Counted from the stretch's first letter, positions 8,472-17,227 are shown. The stretch is 64,000 nt of DNA from AV40 sp963817335 (GCA_963817335.1 CAWFNX010000004.1:186001-250000), one strand, 5' to 3'. The notes: generated from the letters alone by a model not told the origin. Numbers and translations: made by a program.

Positions 8472-9524
8472 CTAATCCATTCCAATACTTCGGCCGCCGG
8501 CGGCAGTGTTTGTCAAAAATCTGAAGAGCGCAGGATGCTCAAACACAGTGAAATTCGCCAGGGCCATTACTGCGGCAGCAATATCACCTACTTCCGCCAG
8601 TCGACTTTCTGGTCCGCCTTTCCACAGCTTTTCCAGGTCCTCGACTATTTCTTTCGCTACGTCCGCGCGGGTGGAGTTCCCTGCCTCCGTATCGAGATAT
8701 TCAATGATGGAATCGAATTCGTCACGATCGAGCCATAAACCGTGACATTTTGAACACCAATCGACGACCAAAGATGATTTTCCAAAAACGACCGACAAAA
8801 GCTTGGAGTTATCCTTCGGACAACAACGCTCAGTGCGAACGGCCGACGTTTTTTCGATATTGTCTACTTCGTCGTTTAGCCAATGCAGTCTGCCTTCCAA
8901 AGCTTTGTTCTTAAGCTTTCGTAGTTCATCTTTGACCAACCAGATGCCGCCGCATTTTGGGCAGCCCTCGAATTTCATCGAGAAGATTGAGTAAAGGTCG
9001 AGCAGGCCGCCATCGACCGGACACTTGTCCTTCGTTGGCTTTAGGTGTTTTGCGCCTGGGATCGGTTCCACTTCGATTTTGAAATCGGTTTCGTTGCTCG
9101 GTTTCCTGATTCTCTTATACCAATACGGGATGTGAAGATTATTTACAAAATTGGAAAATCCATGCCCGCTGACCGGCATGATTTTCTCAAGCTCGTTGTC
9201 GACCAGATTGAGCTCTCCGCCATCGAGCCAAAATCCACCGCAGTTCTTGCAGTGGTGCAAAATAATATCGGCGTTCTCAAGAAATCGTACTCGCGCGAGC
9301 GAAATATCGCATCGCGGACAATTCTTTACTTTCGATTCTAGCGTTTTGTCCTCTTCTTCCGAGCAAAACTCGATGCTACCTCTCACTTGAAACGCCATTT
9401 TGTCCAGTTCGCCGCGGTCCAGCCAAAGGCTGCCGCATTTTTCGCAGATATCGTAGGATAGTTCGCCCGCTTTGGTGATCACATCGTAATTCACCATCTC
9501 CGCGTGGCAGTTTAGGCATTGCAT
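8472..9524 (-). CDS. Protein with four zf-TFIIB-type zinc-finger repeats
   Basis: The protein has 350 residues. It contains four copies of the zf-TFIIB pattern, C-x2-C or C-x-x-D followed by C-x2-C-x-x-[FIL]-W-L-x-x-x-E-[LF]: CLNC..CEKCGSLWLDRGEL, CPRC..CKNCGGFWLDGGEL, CPVD..CPKCGGIWLVKDEL and CPKD..CSKCHGLWLDRDEF. The last two repeats have lost one Cys each (D in its place). The C-terminal approximately 70 residues are helical with AAAVMALANFTVFEHPALF. Most bacterial zf-TFIIB proteins have one or two fingers and no proven function, so a four-finger chain is unusual. It lies just upstream of the YedE pair on the same strand. Confidence 0.85.
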   Translation of the reverse strand: MQCLNCHAEMVNYDVITKAGELSYDICEKCGSLWLDRGELDKMAFQVRGSIEFCSEEEDKTLESKVKNCPRCDISLARVRFLENADIILHHCKNCGGFWLDGGELNLVDNELEKIMPVSGHGFSNFVNNLHIPYWYKRIRKPSNETDFKIEVEPIPGAKHLKPTKDKCPVDGGLLDLYSIFSMKFEGCPKCGGIWLVKDELRKLKNKALEGRLHWLNDEVDNIEKTSAVRTERCCPKDNSKLLSVVFGKSSLVVDWCSKCHGLWLDRDEFDSIIEYLDTEAGNSTRADVAKEIVEDLEKLWKGGPESRLAEVGDIAAAVMALANFTVFEHPALFRFLTNTAAGGRSIGMD

Positions 9525-9620
9525 CGGTGCGAGTTTCTTCCGTCAATTCTAGATCCGCAACCGAAACTCCTGTTTCGGCGTCGAGTTCTGACCTCCGACC
9601 TCTGACCGCCGACCCCGGCT

Positions 9621-9773
9621 TCAGGCCAACCTCTGCGCGTTCCAAAGGATGAACAGCACGATCGCTATCATCCAAAGCAGATTCAGCACTCCCAACGGAA
9701 TTCCGAGCGCAACGCGCAGAATGAGCCATGTCACAAAAAGCGCCAGCGCAACTCCCAATAAAACCCAGTTCAT
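9621..9773 (-). CDS. Small membrane protein (50 aa)
   Basis: The translation begins MNWVLLGVALALFVTWLILR and ends FILWNAQRLA. It consists of two hydrophobic helices with a short Gly-Pro turn and almost no soluble part. The stop is TGA at 9621-9623. Shine-Dalgarno support is weak. It belongs to the class of tiny two-helix membrane proteins (lysis-, stress- or DUF-type) that cannot be named from sequence. Two other such genes are at 43531 and 49782. Confidence 0.55.
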   Translation of the reverse strand: MNWVLLGVALALFVTWLILRVALGIPLGVLNLLWMIAIVLFILWNAQRLA

Positions 9774-9850
9774 TCCAATTAACTATCGCGCCTACCGACA
9801 CGGTGAGTCGTAGCTTTATTTGAAATTTCCGTTTCTCGGTGTTTCAGCTT

Positions 9851-9913
9851 TACGCTCCCGCTAGTGCATCCAACAGTGTTCCCTGGATGTAATTTGCCGC
9901 AGAGCGGCGGGAT
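9851..9913. repeat. TACGCTCCCGCTAGTG element, copy 1
   Basis: About 60 bp begin with TACGCTCCCGCTAGTG and end with GCCGCAGAGCGGC. A related copy is at 49634. The core is identical over 16 bp, and the tail hairpin is conserved with changes. Confidence 0.6.
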
Positions 9914-9961
9914 TCCACTTTCAGCGTTTTCAAACGCACCGTAAGTTGCGGGCAACGACGA

Positions 9962-11989
9962 ATGAGTCCTGGAAATTTCTTCGAGCAATTGAAGCGGCGC
10001 AACGTTTACAAAGTCGCGATTGCTTACATCGTCGGCGGTTGGGCGCTTTCGCAGGGAGTCGCGCAGGTCCTCCCGGTTTTCGACGTGCCGAACTGGATCA
10101 TCCGGTTATTGGTCGTGCTAATCATTCTCGGGTTTCCGATCGCGCTCGGTTGCGCCTGGGCCTTTGAAATCACGCCGGAGGGAGTGAAGCGCACCGAGGA
10201 CGTCGAGATTACCAAACCACATGCGGTTCTTGGCCCGTGGATCTACATTGTTCTGGTCGGCGCCGCCGTATCGATCTCGCTATTTTTTCTCGGCCGCTAC
10301 ACCGCCCCGAAAGGGCCTGGGCTCGGCGACGATAAATCAATTGCCGTCCTTCCGTTCGCAACTTTGAGCGACGACCGAAACGATGCCTATTTCGCCGACG
10401 GGGTGCAGGATCAAATCCTGACCAACCTGGCCAAGGTTTCCGATTTGAGGGTAATCAGCCACACCAGCGTGCGCCAGTACAAGACTGGCGCCGAACGCAA
10501 CGTCCGTGAGATCGGGCGACAACTCGGTGTTGCCTACATCATGGAAGGCACGGTCCAGCGCGCTCAGGATCGTCTTCGCATCAACGCTGAGCTCATCGAC
10601 GCTCGGACCGACTCGCACATTTGGGCTGAGACCTACGATCGCACCGCCGCCGACTTGTTCGCCATCCAAAGTGAGCTTGCCCAATCCATCGTTACCCAGT
10701 TGAAAGCGAAACTTTCACCTCAACAGAAGGCCGAGATCGAAGAACGCCCGACCCAGGACCTCGACGCGTTCGAGCTTTACATTCAGGCCAAGGCCGTCGT
10801 CGACAGTTACGTTAATGCGGCCGATGTGCGCGCCGCGTTGCTCGGAGCATTGAAGTCGCTCGACGAGGCAATCACGCGCGACCCGAACTTCCTCTCCGCC
10901 TATTGTGTTTCGGCGCGCGCGAACTCGCTTCTTTTCTTTTTTGATCTCGATCCAACTCCAGAGCGAGCTTCGCTTGCCGAGGCTGCAGTCAATACGGCGC
11001 TGCGGCTTCGTCCTGATTCTGCCGAGGCGCACTTCGCGCGGGCCGATTTTCTTTTTCGTTGTCGGCGCGATTACGATCGCGCACTGGAAGAACTGGCGAT
11101 TGCCCGGCCGGGCCTGCCGAATAGCAGCCCGTTTTTCATTCTCTCGGGTTATATCAATCGGCGGCGCAATCATTTTCCCGAGGCGGAACGGGATTTTTCA
11201 ACCGCGTTCGCGATCGATCCCCGGAACCCGAATGCCTACAACCTGCTCGCCGACACCTATGTCCTCGAACGCCGCTTGTCCGAAACCATCCGCGTTTATG
11301 ACAACGTCCTCGCGGCTGGCGAGATCGTTCCGATCGTTCAGTTTCGGCGGACATCGACGATCATGTTTGCAACGGCCGATACCGGTCCGTTGCGCGAAGT
11401 GTTGACGAAATATCCGGACATGGAGATCGCGGGTGGCCAGACACCGGCCCGCTCTTTGATGGCGATGCTCGACCGCGACTACGTGAAAGCGGAAAAGTTT
11501 CTGGTGGATTCACCGAGGAAAGATTTTCAAGATATCGACTTCAGTTTTTATTTTCCGAAATCGTGGTACGAAGCAATGGTCGCGCGCGCCAAAGGCGATT
11601 CGGCGAAGGCAACGGCTGCTTTTCGCGAATGCCGTGAGATTCTCGCGCAACGATTAGTCGTCAAACCGGAGCACGCGCGAACGATCGCCGTTCTCGCGCA
11701 AGTCGACGCTAATCTTGGCGAGAAAGATTTGGCGGTTCGCGAAGCGCAACACGCCATCGATCTAATGCCGGTCACGAAAGACATTTACGATGGGGCGCTG
11801 GTGCTGGAAGGCCTGGCTCAGGTTTACACCTGGACCGGCGATCGCGACCGGGCCATCGATCTCGTCCAAAAACTTTTGACCATGCCGGGCTACACCAACT
11901 ACGGCCGTCTAAAGCTCCATCCCCTCTGGGCCCCGCTGCGCGGCGACCCGCGCTTTGACAAGATCGTGAGTTCGCTTGCTCCCAAGTGA
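9962..11989 (+). CDS. Membrane-anchored TolB-like/TPR protein
   Basis: The protein has 675 residues. The N-terminus FFEQLKRRNVYKVAIAYIVG starts the membrane part of this family. Transmembrane helices follow at about 15-35, 45-65 and 92-112. The COG5616 TolB-like domain lies at about 118-255 (KSIAVLPFATLSDDR, YFADGVQDQILTNLAKVSDLRVI), and TPR-like helices continue to the end. It is a full-length paralogue of the truncated gene at the left edge. In homologues the N-terminal part can be a DNA-binding or cyclase domain; here only membrane helices are seen, so a scaffold or signalling role is inferred. The divergent minus-strand neighbour is the small membrane protein at 9621. Confidence 0.87.
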   Translation: MSPGNFFEQLKRRNVYKVAIAYIVGGWALSQGVAQVLPVFDVPNWIIRLLVVLIILGFPIALGCAWAFEITPEGVKRTEDVEITKPHAVLGPWIYIVLVGAAVSISLFFLGRYTAPKGPGLGDDKSIAVLPFATLSDDRNDAYFADGVQDQILTNLAKVSDLRVISHTSVRQYKTGAERNVREIGRQLGVAYIMEGTVQRAQDRLRINAELIDARTDSHIWAETYDRTAADLFAIQSELAQSIVTQLKAKLSPQQKAEIEERPTQDLDAFELYIQAKAVVDSYVNAADVRAALLGALKSLDEAITRDPNFLSAYCVSARANSLLFFFDLDPTPERASLAEAAVNTALRLRPDSAEAHFARADFLFRCRRDYDRALEELAIARPGLPNSSPFFILSGYINRRRNHFPEAERDFSTAFAIDPRNPNAYNLLADTYVLERRLSETIRVYDNVLAAGEIVPIVQFRRTSTIMFATADTGPLREVLTKYPDMEIAGGQTPARSLMAMLDRDYVKAEKFLVDSPRKDFQDIDFSFYFPKSWYEAMVARAKGDSAKATAAFRECREILAQRLVVKPEHARTIAVLAQVDANLGEKDLAVREAQHAIDLMPVTKDIYDGALVLEGLAQVYTWTGDRDRAIDLVQKLLTMPGYTNYGRLKLHPLWAPLRGDPRFDKIVSSLAPK

Positions 11990-12056
11990 GTTTTTTCGTA
12001 TCAACCACGCCGTAGCCTTGGCGAAGGCGGGTCGCCTCGCTCGGGCCGAAGCAACC

Positions 12057-12072
12057 TCTCAACAGCTCAACT
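12057..12072. repeat. TCAAC word repeat
   Basis: Short cluster of CTCAAC words. The same word recurs at 16341, 17228, 25167, 25271, 31205, 34009 and 36246. Confidence 0.55.
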
Positions 12073-12085
12073 GCTTTGAAATCCG

Positions 12086-12472
12086 TCAGTGCAGGATGCG
12101 ATTGCCGCCCTGAATGTCGAATTCCACCGGCACTTCAACCGGACTGTGAGTTCCGGGTTGAAACTGCCATTGCAACAGAGCTTTCACGGCCAATTTGTTC
12201 AGATCTTCGTAGCCGGTGCTTTGGAGAATTTTGACTTCGTCCACCAAGCCGCTCTTGGGATTGACGGTCAGGCGAAAACGACCTCGGCCTTTCGCGCCGT
12301 GGATAACGAACCCCATCGGGTATTCCGGGTCGACCTTTTTGACCAAACCGGCCGGCGAGCCGGTTGTTACTATAGGCTCCGTTCCGTGGCGTTGCGCCTG
12401 GGCAGACGAAAAGCCGGCGAAGGCAGCAATGAGGGTAATGATCGCGATCTTGAGGGATTGACGGGATAGCAT
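12086..12472 (-). CDS. Secreted TonB C-terminal-domain protein
   Basis: The protein has 128 residues. The signal peptide (about 1-25) ends FAGFSSAQAQ. A TonB_C-like domain follows, with VDPEYPMG, GRFRLTVNPKSGLVDEVKIL and LNKLAVKALLQWQFQPG. There is no membrane anchor after cleavage and no proline-rich spacer, so it is a free periplasmic TonB_C domain rather than a working energy transducer. Such proteins are common in Verrucomicrobia, with no proven function. ATG 12472 directly precedes the signal peptide; the longer frame passes into a heptad repeat tract. Confidence 0.8.
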   Translation of the reverse strand: MLSRQSLKIAIITLIAAFAGFSSAQAQRHGTEPIVTTGSPAGLVKKVDPEYPMGFVIHGAKGRGRFRLTVNPKSGLVDEVKILQSTGYEDLNKLAVKALLQWQFQPGTHSPVEVPVEFDIQGGNRILH

Positions 12473-12500
12473 AATCAAGAAATTAGCTGATGCCGGGAAA

Positions 12501-12532
12501 GTGACAAGTGACGGGTCACGGGTGACGAGTGA
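12501..12532. repeat. GTGAC heptad repeat tract
   Basis: Four to five RGTGACN heptads with one diverged unit lie in the divergent intergenic region between the TonB_C gene and the ABC-F gene. Confidence 0.75.
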
Positions 12533-12576
12533 GTTGCGCAAGGCGTCGAACGAGGGAACACTGCGCGCTTTCCGAT

Positions 12577-14532
12577 ATGCTGACCGTTTCCCAACTTTCA
12601 AAATCTTTCGCCGGCCGGGCGCTCTTTGACGACGTCTCGCTTCAGGTCAATCGCGGCGATCGGATCGGATTGGTCGGCCCCAACGGCGCAGGCAAATCAA
12701 CATTGTTCTCGTTGATCCTCGACGAGACATCGCCGGATAAGGGAACCATTGCGATCGAGAAGAACGCGACGATCGGGTTTCTTCCGCAGGAAACCGCAGC
12801 CGCCGGAGACGAGACCGTGCTCGAACTTGCTCTCGCCGTTTCGCCAGAGCTTGTGCACGCGCAGAAAGTGATCAAGCAACACGAAGCCGGGCATGGATCG
12901 GACGACGCGGCCTATCACAATGCGCTCCATGTTTTTGATGAGCACGGCGGCTGGGAGCTTGAACCGAAAGCGAAACGGGTCCTGGCCGGACTCGCTTTTC
13001 GCGAAACTGATTTCGATCGACCAGCGCGCGCTTTAAGTGGCGGCTGGGTTATGCGCGCGCATCTCGCGCGATTGCTCGTGATGCAGCCCGACCTCCTTCT
13101 ACTCGACGAGCCGACGAACCATCTCGATCTCGAATCGCTCCAATGGTTTCAGGAATATCTGAAAATTTATCCGGGCGGCATTGTCATGATCTCACACGAT
13201 CGCGAATTTTTGAATCAGCTGGTCGGGAGCATCATCGAGATCGCGCACGCGAAACTCGTTCGTTACCGCGGTAACTGGGACAACTACGTCGAGCAGAAGG
13301 CCGCGCGCGAAGAACAACAATTGGCGGCCTACAAGAATCAGCAGAAGGAAATCGCGTCGCTCCAATTGTTTGCCGATCGATTTCGGGCCAAGGCGAGCAA
13401 AGCGTCGCAAGCGCAGAGCAAGCTGAAACAGATCGATCGCATGAAAAAAATCGCGGCCCCGATCGCGCGCGGAAAGACGATCAAGTTTCATTTCCCGCAA
13501 CCGGTGCGGAGCGGTCTGCGCGTGATCACATTGAAAGATGTCGATCATGCCTACGGCGATCTGGTTGTTTATCGCGGACTGCAATTTCAGGCCGAGCGCG
13601 GTCAACGCACGGTACTGGTCGGCCCGAACGGCGCGGGCAAATCGACGCTGCTCAAATTGCTCGCCGGCGCGCTTCCGGTGCAACAAGGCGTGCGCAAACT
13701 CGGGCATAATGTGCGCTCAGGCTATTTCTCGCAAAACCGAATCGACGTGCTCAACCCGAGCCAGACCGTTCTCGAAAGCGCGCGCGACATGCCCAATCCC
13801 GTGTCCGAACAAACTGCGCGCACTGTTCTCGGTTCGTTTTTGTTTCGCGGTGACGATGTCTTCAAGACTGTGGCGGTTTTGAGCGGTGGCGAAAAATCGC
13901 GACTGGCCCTGGTCAGGTTACTGCTCGATCCGCCCAACCTTCTGCTGATGGACGAACCGACGACCCACCTCGACGTCGGCTCGATTGATGCCCTCATCGG
14001 CGCACTCAAGCAATATCATGGGACGCTCATCTTCATTAGTCACGACGTTCATTTTATCCGCGCCATCGCGACGAGCGTTCTCCACATCAATGCAGGTCGC
14101 CTCACCTTTTATCCCGGCGACTACGATTACTATTTAGATAAGTCGAAGGCTACGTCCGCGCGAACGGCATTGACGGCGGGTTCGACTCAATCTTCCAACT
14201 CCCATCTTCGATCTTCTCGCGTCTCGGCTGCGCCTCGCGCGGGATTGCGCCAACAGAAAGCGCAAAGGCGCTCGGAAGCCGAGGCGCGCAACGCGATCTC
14301 CAAGGCGAAGCGTGAAAAGGAAAAGCGTATCCACGAGCTCGAGGCGCAAATCGCAGCCCTGGAAGGACAACAAAAGGAATTGGCTGCGGCGCTGGAAGAT
14401 CCGGCAGTTTACCAAATGGGCGGTCGTGCCACCGCGATCAATCGCGATCTCTCCGTTGTTGCGCACGATCTTGCACGCCTGACGGCGGAGTGGGAAAACG
14501 TGACAGCTGCGGAAGTGACAAGTAACGCGTGA
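12577..14532 (+). CDS. ABC-F family ATP-binding protein
   Basis: The protein has 651 residues and two ABC domains without membrane segments. Walker A motifs GPNGAGKST are at about 34 and 348, Walker B LLLLDEPTNHLDLE and LLLMDEPTTHLDV are seen, and signatures LSGGW and LSGGEKS are present. The inter-domain linker is rich in Lys/Gln, as in the P-site tRNA interaction motif. The C-terminal coiled coil (about 570-645) resembles Uup-type ABC-F proteins. ABC-F proteins act on the ribosome (translation factors or antibiotic protection). ATG 12577 was chosen because it precedes the first beta strand; the longer frame starts in the repeat region. Confidence 0.93.
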   Translation: MLTVSQLSKSFAGRALFDDVSLQVNRGDRIGLVGPNGAGKSTLFSLILDETSPDKGTIAIEKNATIGFLPQETAAAGDETVLELALAVSPELVHAQKVIKQHEAGHGSDDAAYHNALHVFDEHGGWELEPKAKRVLAGLAFRETDFDRPARALSGGWVMRAHLARLLVMQPDLLLLDEPTNHLDLESLQWFQEYLKIYPGGIVMISHDREFLNQLVGSIIEIAHAKLVRYRGNWDNYVEQKAAREEQQLAAYKNQQKEIASLQLFADRFRAKASKASQAQSKLKQIDRMKKIAAPIARGKTIKFHFPQPVRSGLRVITLKDVDHAYGDLVVYRGLQFQAERGQRTVLVGPNGAGKSTLLKLLAGALPVQQGVRKLGHNVRSGYFSQNRIDVLNPSQTVLESARDMPNPVSEQTARTVLGSFLFRGDDVFKTVAVLSGGEKSRLALVRLLLDPPNLLLMDEPTTHLDVGSIDALIGALKQYHGTLIFISHDVHFIRAIATSVLHINAGRLTFYPGDYDYYLDKSKATSARTALTAGSTQSSNSHLRSSRVSAAPRAGLRQQKAQRRSEAEARNAISKAKREKEKRIHELEAQIAALEGQQKELAAALEDPAVYQMGGRATAINRDLSVVAHDLARLTAEWENVTAAEVTSNA

Positions 14533-14545
14533 CGAGTGACGAGTT
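14515..14545. repeat. GTGAC heptad repeat tract
   Basis: Heptads run from the last codons of the ABC-F gene into the intergenic region. The stop codon (TGA 14530-14532) lies within them. Confidence 0.75.
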
Positions 14546-14589
14546 GGCGGAGCGTTTGCGCTGCGACGGCAAACAGCCGAGAGAAAACA

Positions 14590-15078
14590 ATGCAAAAGAT
14601 TTCACCCTTTCTCTGGTTCGACAGCGAAGCCGAGCAGGCCGCGAAGTTCTATGTTTCCGTTTTTAAGAACTCGAAGATCGAGAAGATCACGCGTTATCCG
14701 GTAGAAGCTGCGCAGAAGATTGGGCGCGAGCCGGGATCGGTGATGACGGTGGAGTTTGTTCTCGATGGCGTGGAGTTCGTGGCGCTCAATGGCGGTCCGA
14801 ATTTCAAGTTCACCGAAGCGGTGTCGTTCGTGGTCTATGCCGACACCCAGGAGGAAATTGATTATTACTGGGAAAAACTGACGGCCGGCGGCGGCGAGCC
14901 CGGACCATGCAGTTGGCTCAAGGATAAGTTCGGTCTTTCCTGGCAGGTGCAACCGCGCCTGCTCATCGAGCTTCTCGGCAATTCTGACAAAGCCAAATCA
15001 GAACGCGTCATGAACGCGATGATGGAAATGGGCAAGATCGACATTGCGGCCCTGAAAAAGGCATCTCAAAGCGACTAG
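14590..15078 (+). CDS. VOC family protein (PhnB / 3-dmu-9_3-mt type)
   Basis: The protein has 162 residues. The opening MQKISPFLWFDSEAEQAAKF and the later DSEAEQAAKFYVSVFKNSKI and GGGEPGPCSWLKDKFGLSWQ are diagnostic for the PF06983 glyoxalase-fold family. Members are often annotated as PhnB or methyltransferase-like, but the enzymatic role is not proven. The TAG stop overlaps the left TIR of the approximately 80 bp element at 15077. Confidence 0.85.
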   Translation: MQKISPFLWFDSEAEQAAKFYVSVFKNSKIEKITRYPVEAAQKIGREPGSVMTVEFVLDGVEFVALNGGPNFKFTEAVSFVVYADTQEEIDYYWEKLTAGGGEPGPCSWLKDKFGLSWQVQPRLLIELLGNSDKAKSERVMNAMMEMGKIDIAALKKASQSD

Positions 15079-15157
15079 ACAGGATTTGCCCGATTCAAAC
15101 GAGACCCGAAATGCCAGGGTTCAGAGCTGAAATCATTTCAATCTTGTTAATCCTGTC
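15077..15157. repeat. AGACAGGATT-TIR element, copy 1 (MITE-like)
   Basis: 81 bp bounded by AGACAGGATT and AATCCTGTC, with the inner word TTGCCCGATT. A second copy is at 26135-26211. The right half encodes the first residues of the DUF4019 gene. Confidence 0.75.
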
Positions 15158-15536
15158 GTTTTACTCTTCAGCGTTTGCGTTAACGTTTTCAAAGAATGAC
15201 GAGCTTGCCCGGGATGCGGCGGTGCAATGGTTGGAACTTATCGATGCCCATCGTTTTGAAGAAGCGGCCTCACAAGGCTCGCAGGAAATTCGCTCTTTTG
15301 ACCAGTGGATGAATTATTTCGCGGCCCATCGCGGACCGCTGGGGCGGGAAAACAAACGACAAGTTATCGAGGTGAAACACACCGCGATTATTCCCGGAGT
15401 GCCCGACATCCGGCGTTATGCGATGATCCGGTTCAAGACTGCATTCGAACACAACCCGGGTGCGACTGAAGAAGTCGTCCTCACGAAAATCGGCTGTTGC
15501 TGGGAAATCTTTGATTACAAAATCAGTGACAAGTGA
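15111..15536 (+). CDS. Secreted DUF4019-like protein
   Basis: The protein has 141 residues. The signal peptide has core ISILLILSFYSSAFA, with cleavage at about 23. The mature part has the DUF4019 pattern WLELIDAHRFEEAASQGS and a helix-beta domain. The signal core SILLILS is translated from the right TIR of the repeat at 15077-15157, so the repeat seems to have been adopted as coding sequence. The function of the family is unknown. The final residues and stop come from a heptad tract. Confidence 0.7.
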   Translation: MPGFRAEIISILLILSFYSSAFALTFSKNDELARDAAVQWLELIDAHRFEEAASQGSQEIRSFDQWMNYFAAHRGPLGRENKRQVIEVKHTAIIPGVPDIRRYAMIRFKTAFEHNPGATEEVVLTKIGCCWEIFDYKISDK

Positions 15537-15555
15537 CATGTGACCAGTGACGAGT
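15526..15555. repeat. GTGAC heptad repeat tract bridging two genes
   Basis: It supplies the TGA stop of the DUF4019 gene and the GTG start (15547) of the following methyltransferase. Confidence 0.75.
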
Positions 15556-16272
15556 TCAGAGCAAACGAATTCATATTCCGCAAGTTGGTTTGAGTTCTTT
15601 CACGTTGGAATCGATGAAGAACGAACGACTCGAGAAGTGGAATTCGTTTTCGATTGCGCGCCGATCGCTGATTTCCCGAAGGTTATCGACGTCTGTTGTG
15701 GCATGGGTCGACATGCCCGCGCGCTTTCCCAACGTGGTTACAAGGTCACGGGAATTGATCGCGACCCGAGCGCAATTTCGAAAGCCCGCGAATTAGGCGG
15801 CGGACCGAATTATCTCGCCGCTGACATCCGCGACTATCGGTCCGCGTCGGACTTCTTCGATGCCGCAATTGTGATGGGGCAAAGCTTCGGACATTTCGAC
15901 GCTGCAACGAATCGAGACGTTCTTCAACGGCTCGCTCACGCCGTTCGCAAAGGCGGGCGGATCATTCTCGACCTTTGGAATCCACACTTCTTCAAAGGTC
16001 ATCAAGGCGAGCGCGAATTGAAGACACCGCTCGGCGCCGTTCGCGAAGACAAACGAGTCGAGAACGATCGGCTATTTGTGCAGCTCCATTATCCGGATGG
16101 AGCGAACGAAAAGTTCGAGTGGCAATTGTTCACACAGGAACAGATGACGCGATTGGGGGATTCTGTCGGACTAACCCTTCTACTCGCGTGCAGCGGGTTC
16201 GATCGGAGCAATCCTCCCTCGCCTGACGATCCGCGAGTCCAATTCGTTCTTGAACGCGAAGCGACTGAATGA
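15547..16272 (+). CDS. Class I SAM-dependent methyltransferase
   Basis: The protein has 241 residues and a Rossmann-type methyltransferase fold. Motif I is VIDVCCGMGRHARALSQRG (about 45-63), followed by the acidic loop GIDRDP, then ADIRDY and the post-motif GGRIILDLWNPHFF. The acceptor is unknown; small-molecule or lipid methylation is possible. The only usable start before motif I is GTG 15547, which falls inside the GTGAC heptad tract, with no clear Shine-Dalgarno, so the exact N-terminus is uncertain. Confidence 0.85.
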   Translation: MTSSEQTNSYSASWFEFFHVGIDEERTTREVEFVFDCAPIADFPKVIDVCCGMGRHARALSQRGYKVTGIDRDPSAISKARELGGGPNYLAADIRDYRSASDFFDAAIVMGQSFGHFDAATNRDVLQRLAHAVRKGGRIILDLWNPHFFKGHQGERELKTPLGAVREDKRVENDRLFVQLHYPDGANEKFEWQLFTQEQMTRLGDSVGLTLLLACSGFDRSNPPSPDDPRVQFVLEREATE

Positions 16273-16280
16273 TCACGAAT

Positions 16281-16301
16281 GCAGGCGACACGCCTGCCAC
16301 C
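16281..16301. repeat. REP-like hairpin with GTGG foot (minus)
   Basis: Stem GCAGGCG/CGCCTGC, loop ACA. On the minus strand it is preceded by GGTGG, a variant of the GTAG foot. Confidence 0.5.
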
Positions 16302-16340
16302 ACAGTGTTCAAATCGAGCCGCGGCGGACCGCGGACTCGT

Positions 16341-16380
16341 CTCAACAACTCAACCGCCTTCGCGACTCAACCGCTCAACG
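16341..16380. repeat. TCAAC word repeat tract
   Basis: Five TCAAC words at 8-10 bp spacing within 40 bp. Confidence 0.65.
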
Positions 16381-16384
16381 ATCT

Positions 16385-16567
16385 TCAGGTTTGCCACTGA
16401 ATTCGGGGCCAGCGAAAAACGTTGCCGCGAATTTCCGGTTCCGATTGGAGCCGGCGCTGCTTCCAGGCAGCGAGACTGAACCGCCGAAGAACTCCGCTCC
16501 GGCGTTTTGGAATTTTGTGCTGAACAATGTAAAGCGAATTGTTTTGCGTGACCGTTGGTTCCATCAT
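16385..16567 (-). CDS. Possible small basic protein (60 aa)
   Basis: The translation starts MMEPTVTQNNSLYIVQHKIP and is rich in Arg/Lys, ending FRWPRIQWQT. GGAGG lies about 9 bases before the ATG, a better ribosome-binding site than most genes here have. No homology is recognised and codon use is not clearly coding, so this may be a chance frame. Confidence 0.3.
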   Translation of the reverse strand: MMEPTVTQNNSLYIVQHKIPKRRSGVLRRFSLAAWKQRRLQSEPEIRGNVFRWPRIQWQT

Positions 16568-16717
16568 AACCCTGCACCTCCGTTGCTGATAATACGTATC
16601 CAAAGACGCCTTTGGTCGCCTCTGGCCGCATAATTGAGACGCTTCGCCGGACGGGTTTGTTCAGAGAAATTTGCGGGCTTGTCTTCCCCGTGACCGCCTG
16701 CCTACTCTGCCCGCTTC

Positions 16718-17224
16718 ATGTTGCTGAAAACGGCCGTGCTAGCTGCCATATGTTGTGTCGTCGGCCGTCCGACATTCGCCGGAGACGCGGTTGCCATCGG
16801 CTATGATTACGACGGCGCCTGGACGGCGGTCACCTACAATCGGTCCTCCACCCCCAAAGGCGGCCCTCATTACCATGACTCAGCCACGGCTTGCCAGTTC
16901 GCCGCCCGCGATCTTTGGGCTCGGGCAACTGAATATTTAGCGAGGACTGAAATCATCGGCCAATCGGATAAGACTGGCTACGTCGCGGTCGCGCAAGGCA
17001 AGGCAATTGAGCGAAACAAAGACGTGACAGCGGTCGGACGCGGCAAATCGCAAAATGAAGCTGACTTGAACGCAATCAACTTGCTGAACGCGCGGGAAGC
17101 AACAGCCGAGGCGTCGATTGTGTATCGTTATTTTTCCTACGGGTCGGATTCCGGCAGTCGTTCGCGGGCGAAACACTCGAGCAAACGGATCGCCACGTCG
17201 CGGACGACTCAGCGAAGAACTTAG
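16718..17224 (+). CDS. Secreted protein of unknown function
   Basis: The protein has 168 residues. The signal peptide (about 1-22) ends RPTFAG. The mature part has GAWTAVTYNRSSTPKGGPHY and VAVAQGKAIERN, and a GKSQNEADLNAINLL stretch reminiscent of DUF4189-type secreted proteins that repeat an 'AIA/VAV..G' unit. The match is too weak to name. The C-terminus is Ser/Arg/Lys-rich. It stands alone between repeat-bearing intergenic regions. Confidence 0.65.
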   Translation: MLLKTAVLAAICCVVGRPTFAGDAVAIGYDYDGAWTAVTYNRSSTPKGGPHYHDSATACQFAARDLWARATEYLARTEIIGQSDKTGYVAVAQGKAIERNKDVTAVGRGKSQNEADLNAINLLNAREATAEASIVYRYFSYGSDSGSRSRAKHSSKRIATSRTTQRRT

Positions 17225-17227
17225 GCA

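Larger units (their letters stand above)
16273..16717. other. 445 bp intergenic region
   Basis: It holds a REP-like hairpin at 16281, a run of TCAAC words at 16341-16380 and a possible small gene on the minus strand at 16385-16567. I see no tRNA or terminator in the rest. Confidence 0.5.

Noticed and set aside
16190..16210. GGGTTCGATC word resembling a tRNA T loop
   Set aside because: It lies inside the methyltransferase coding frame and no acceptor or anticodon stem can be drawn around it.
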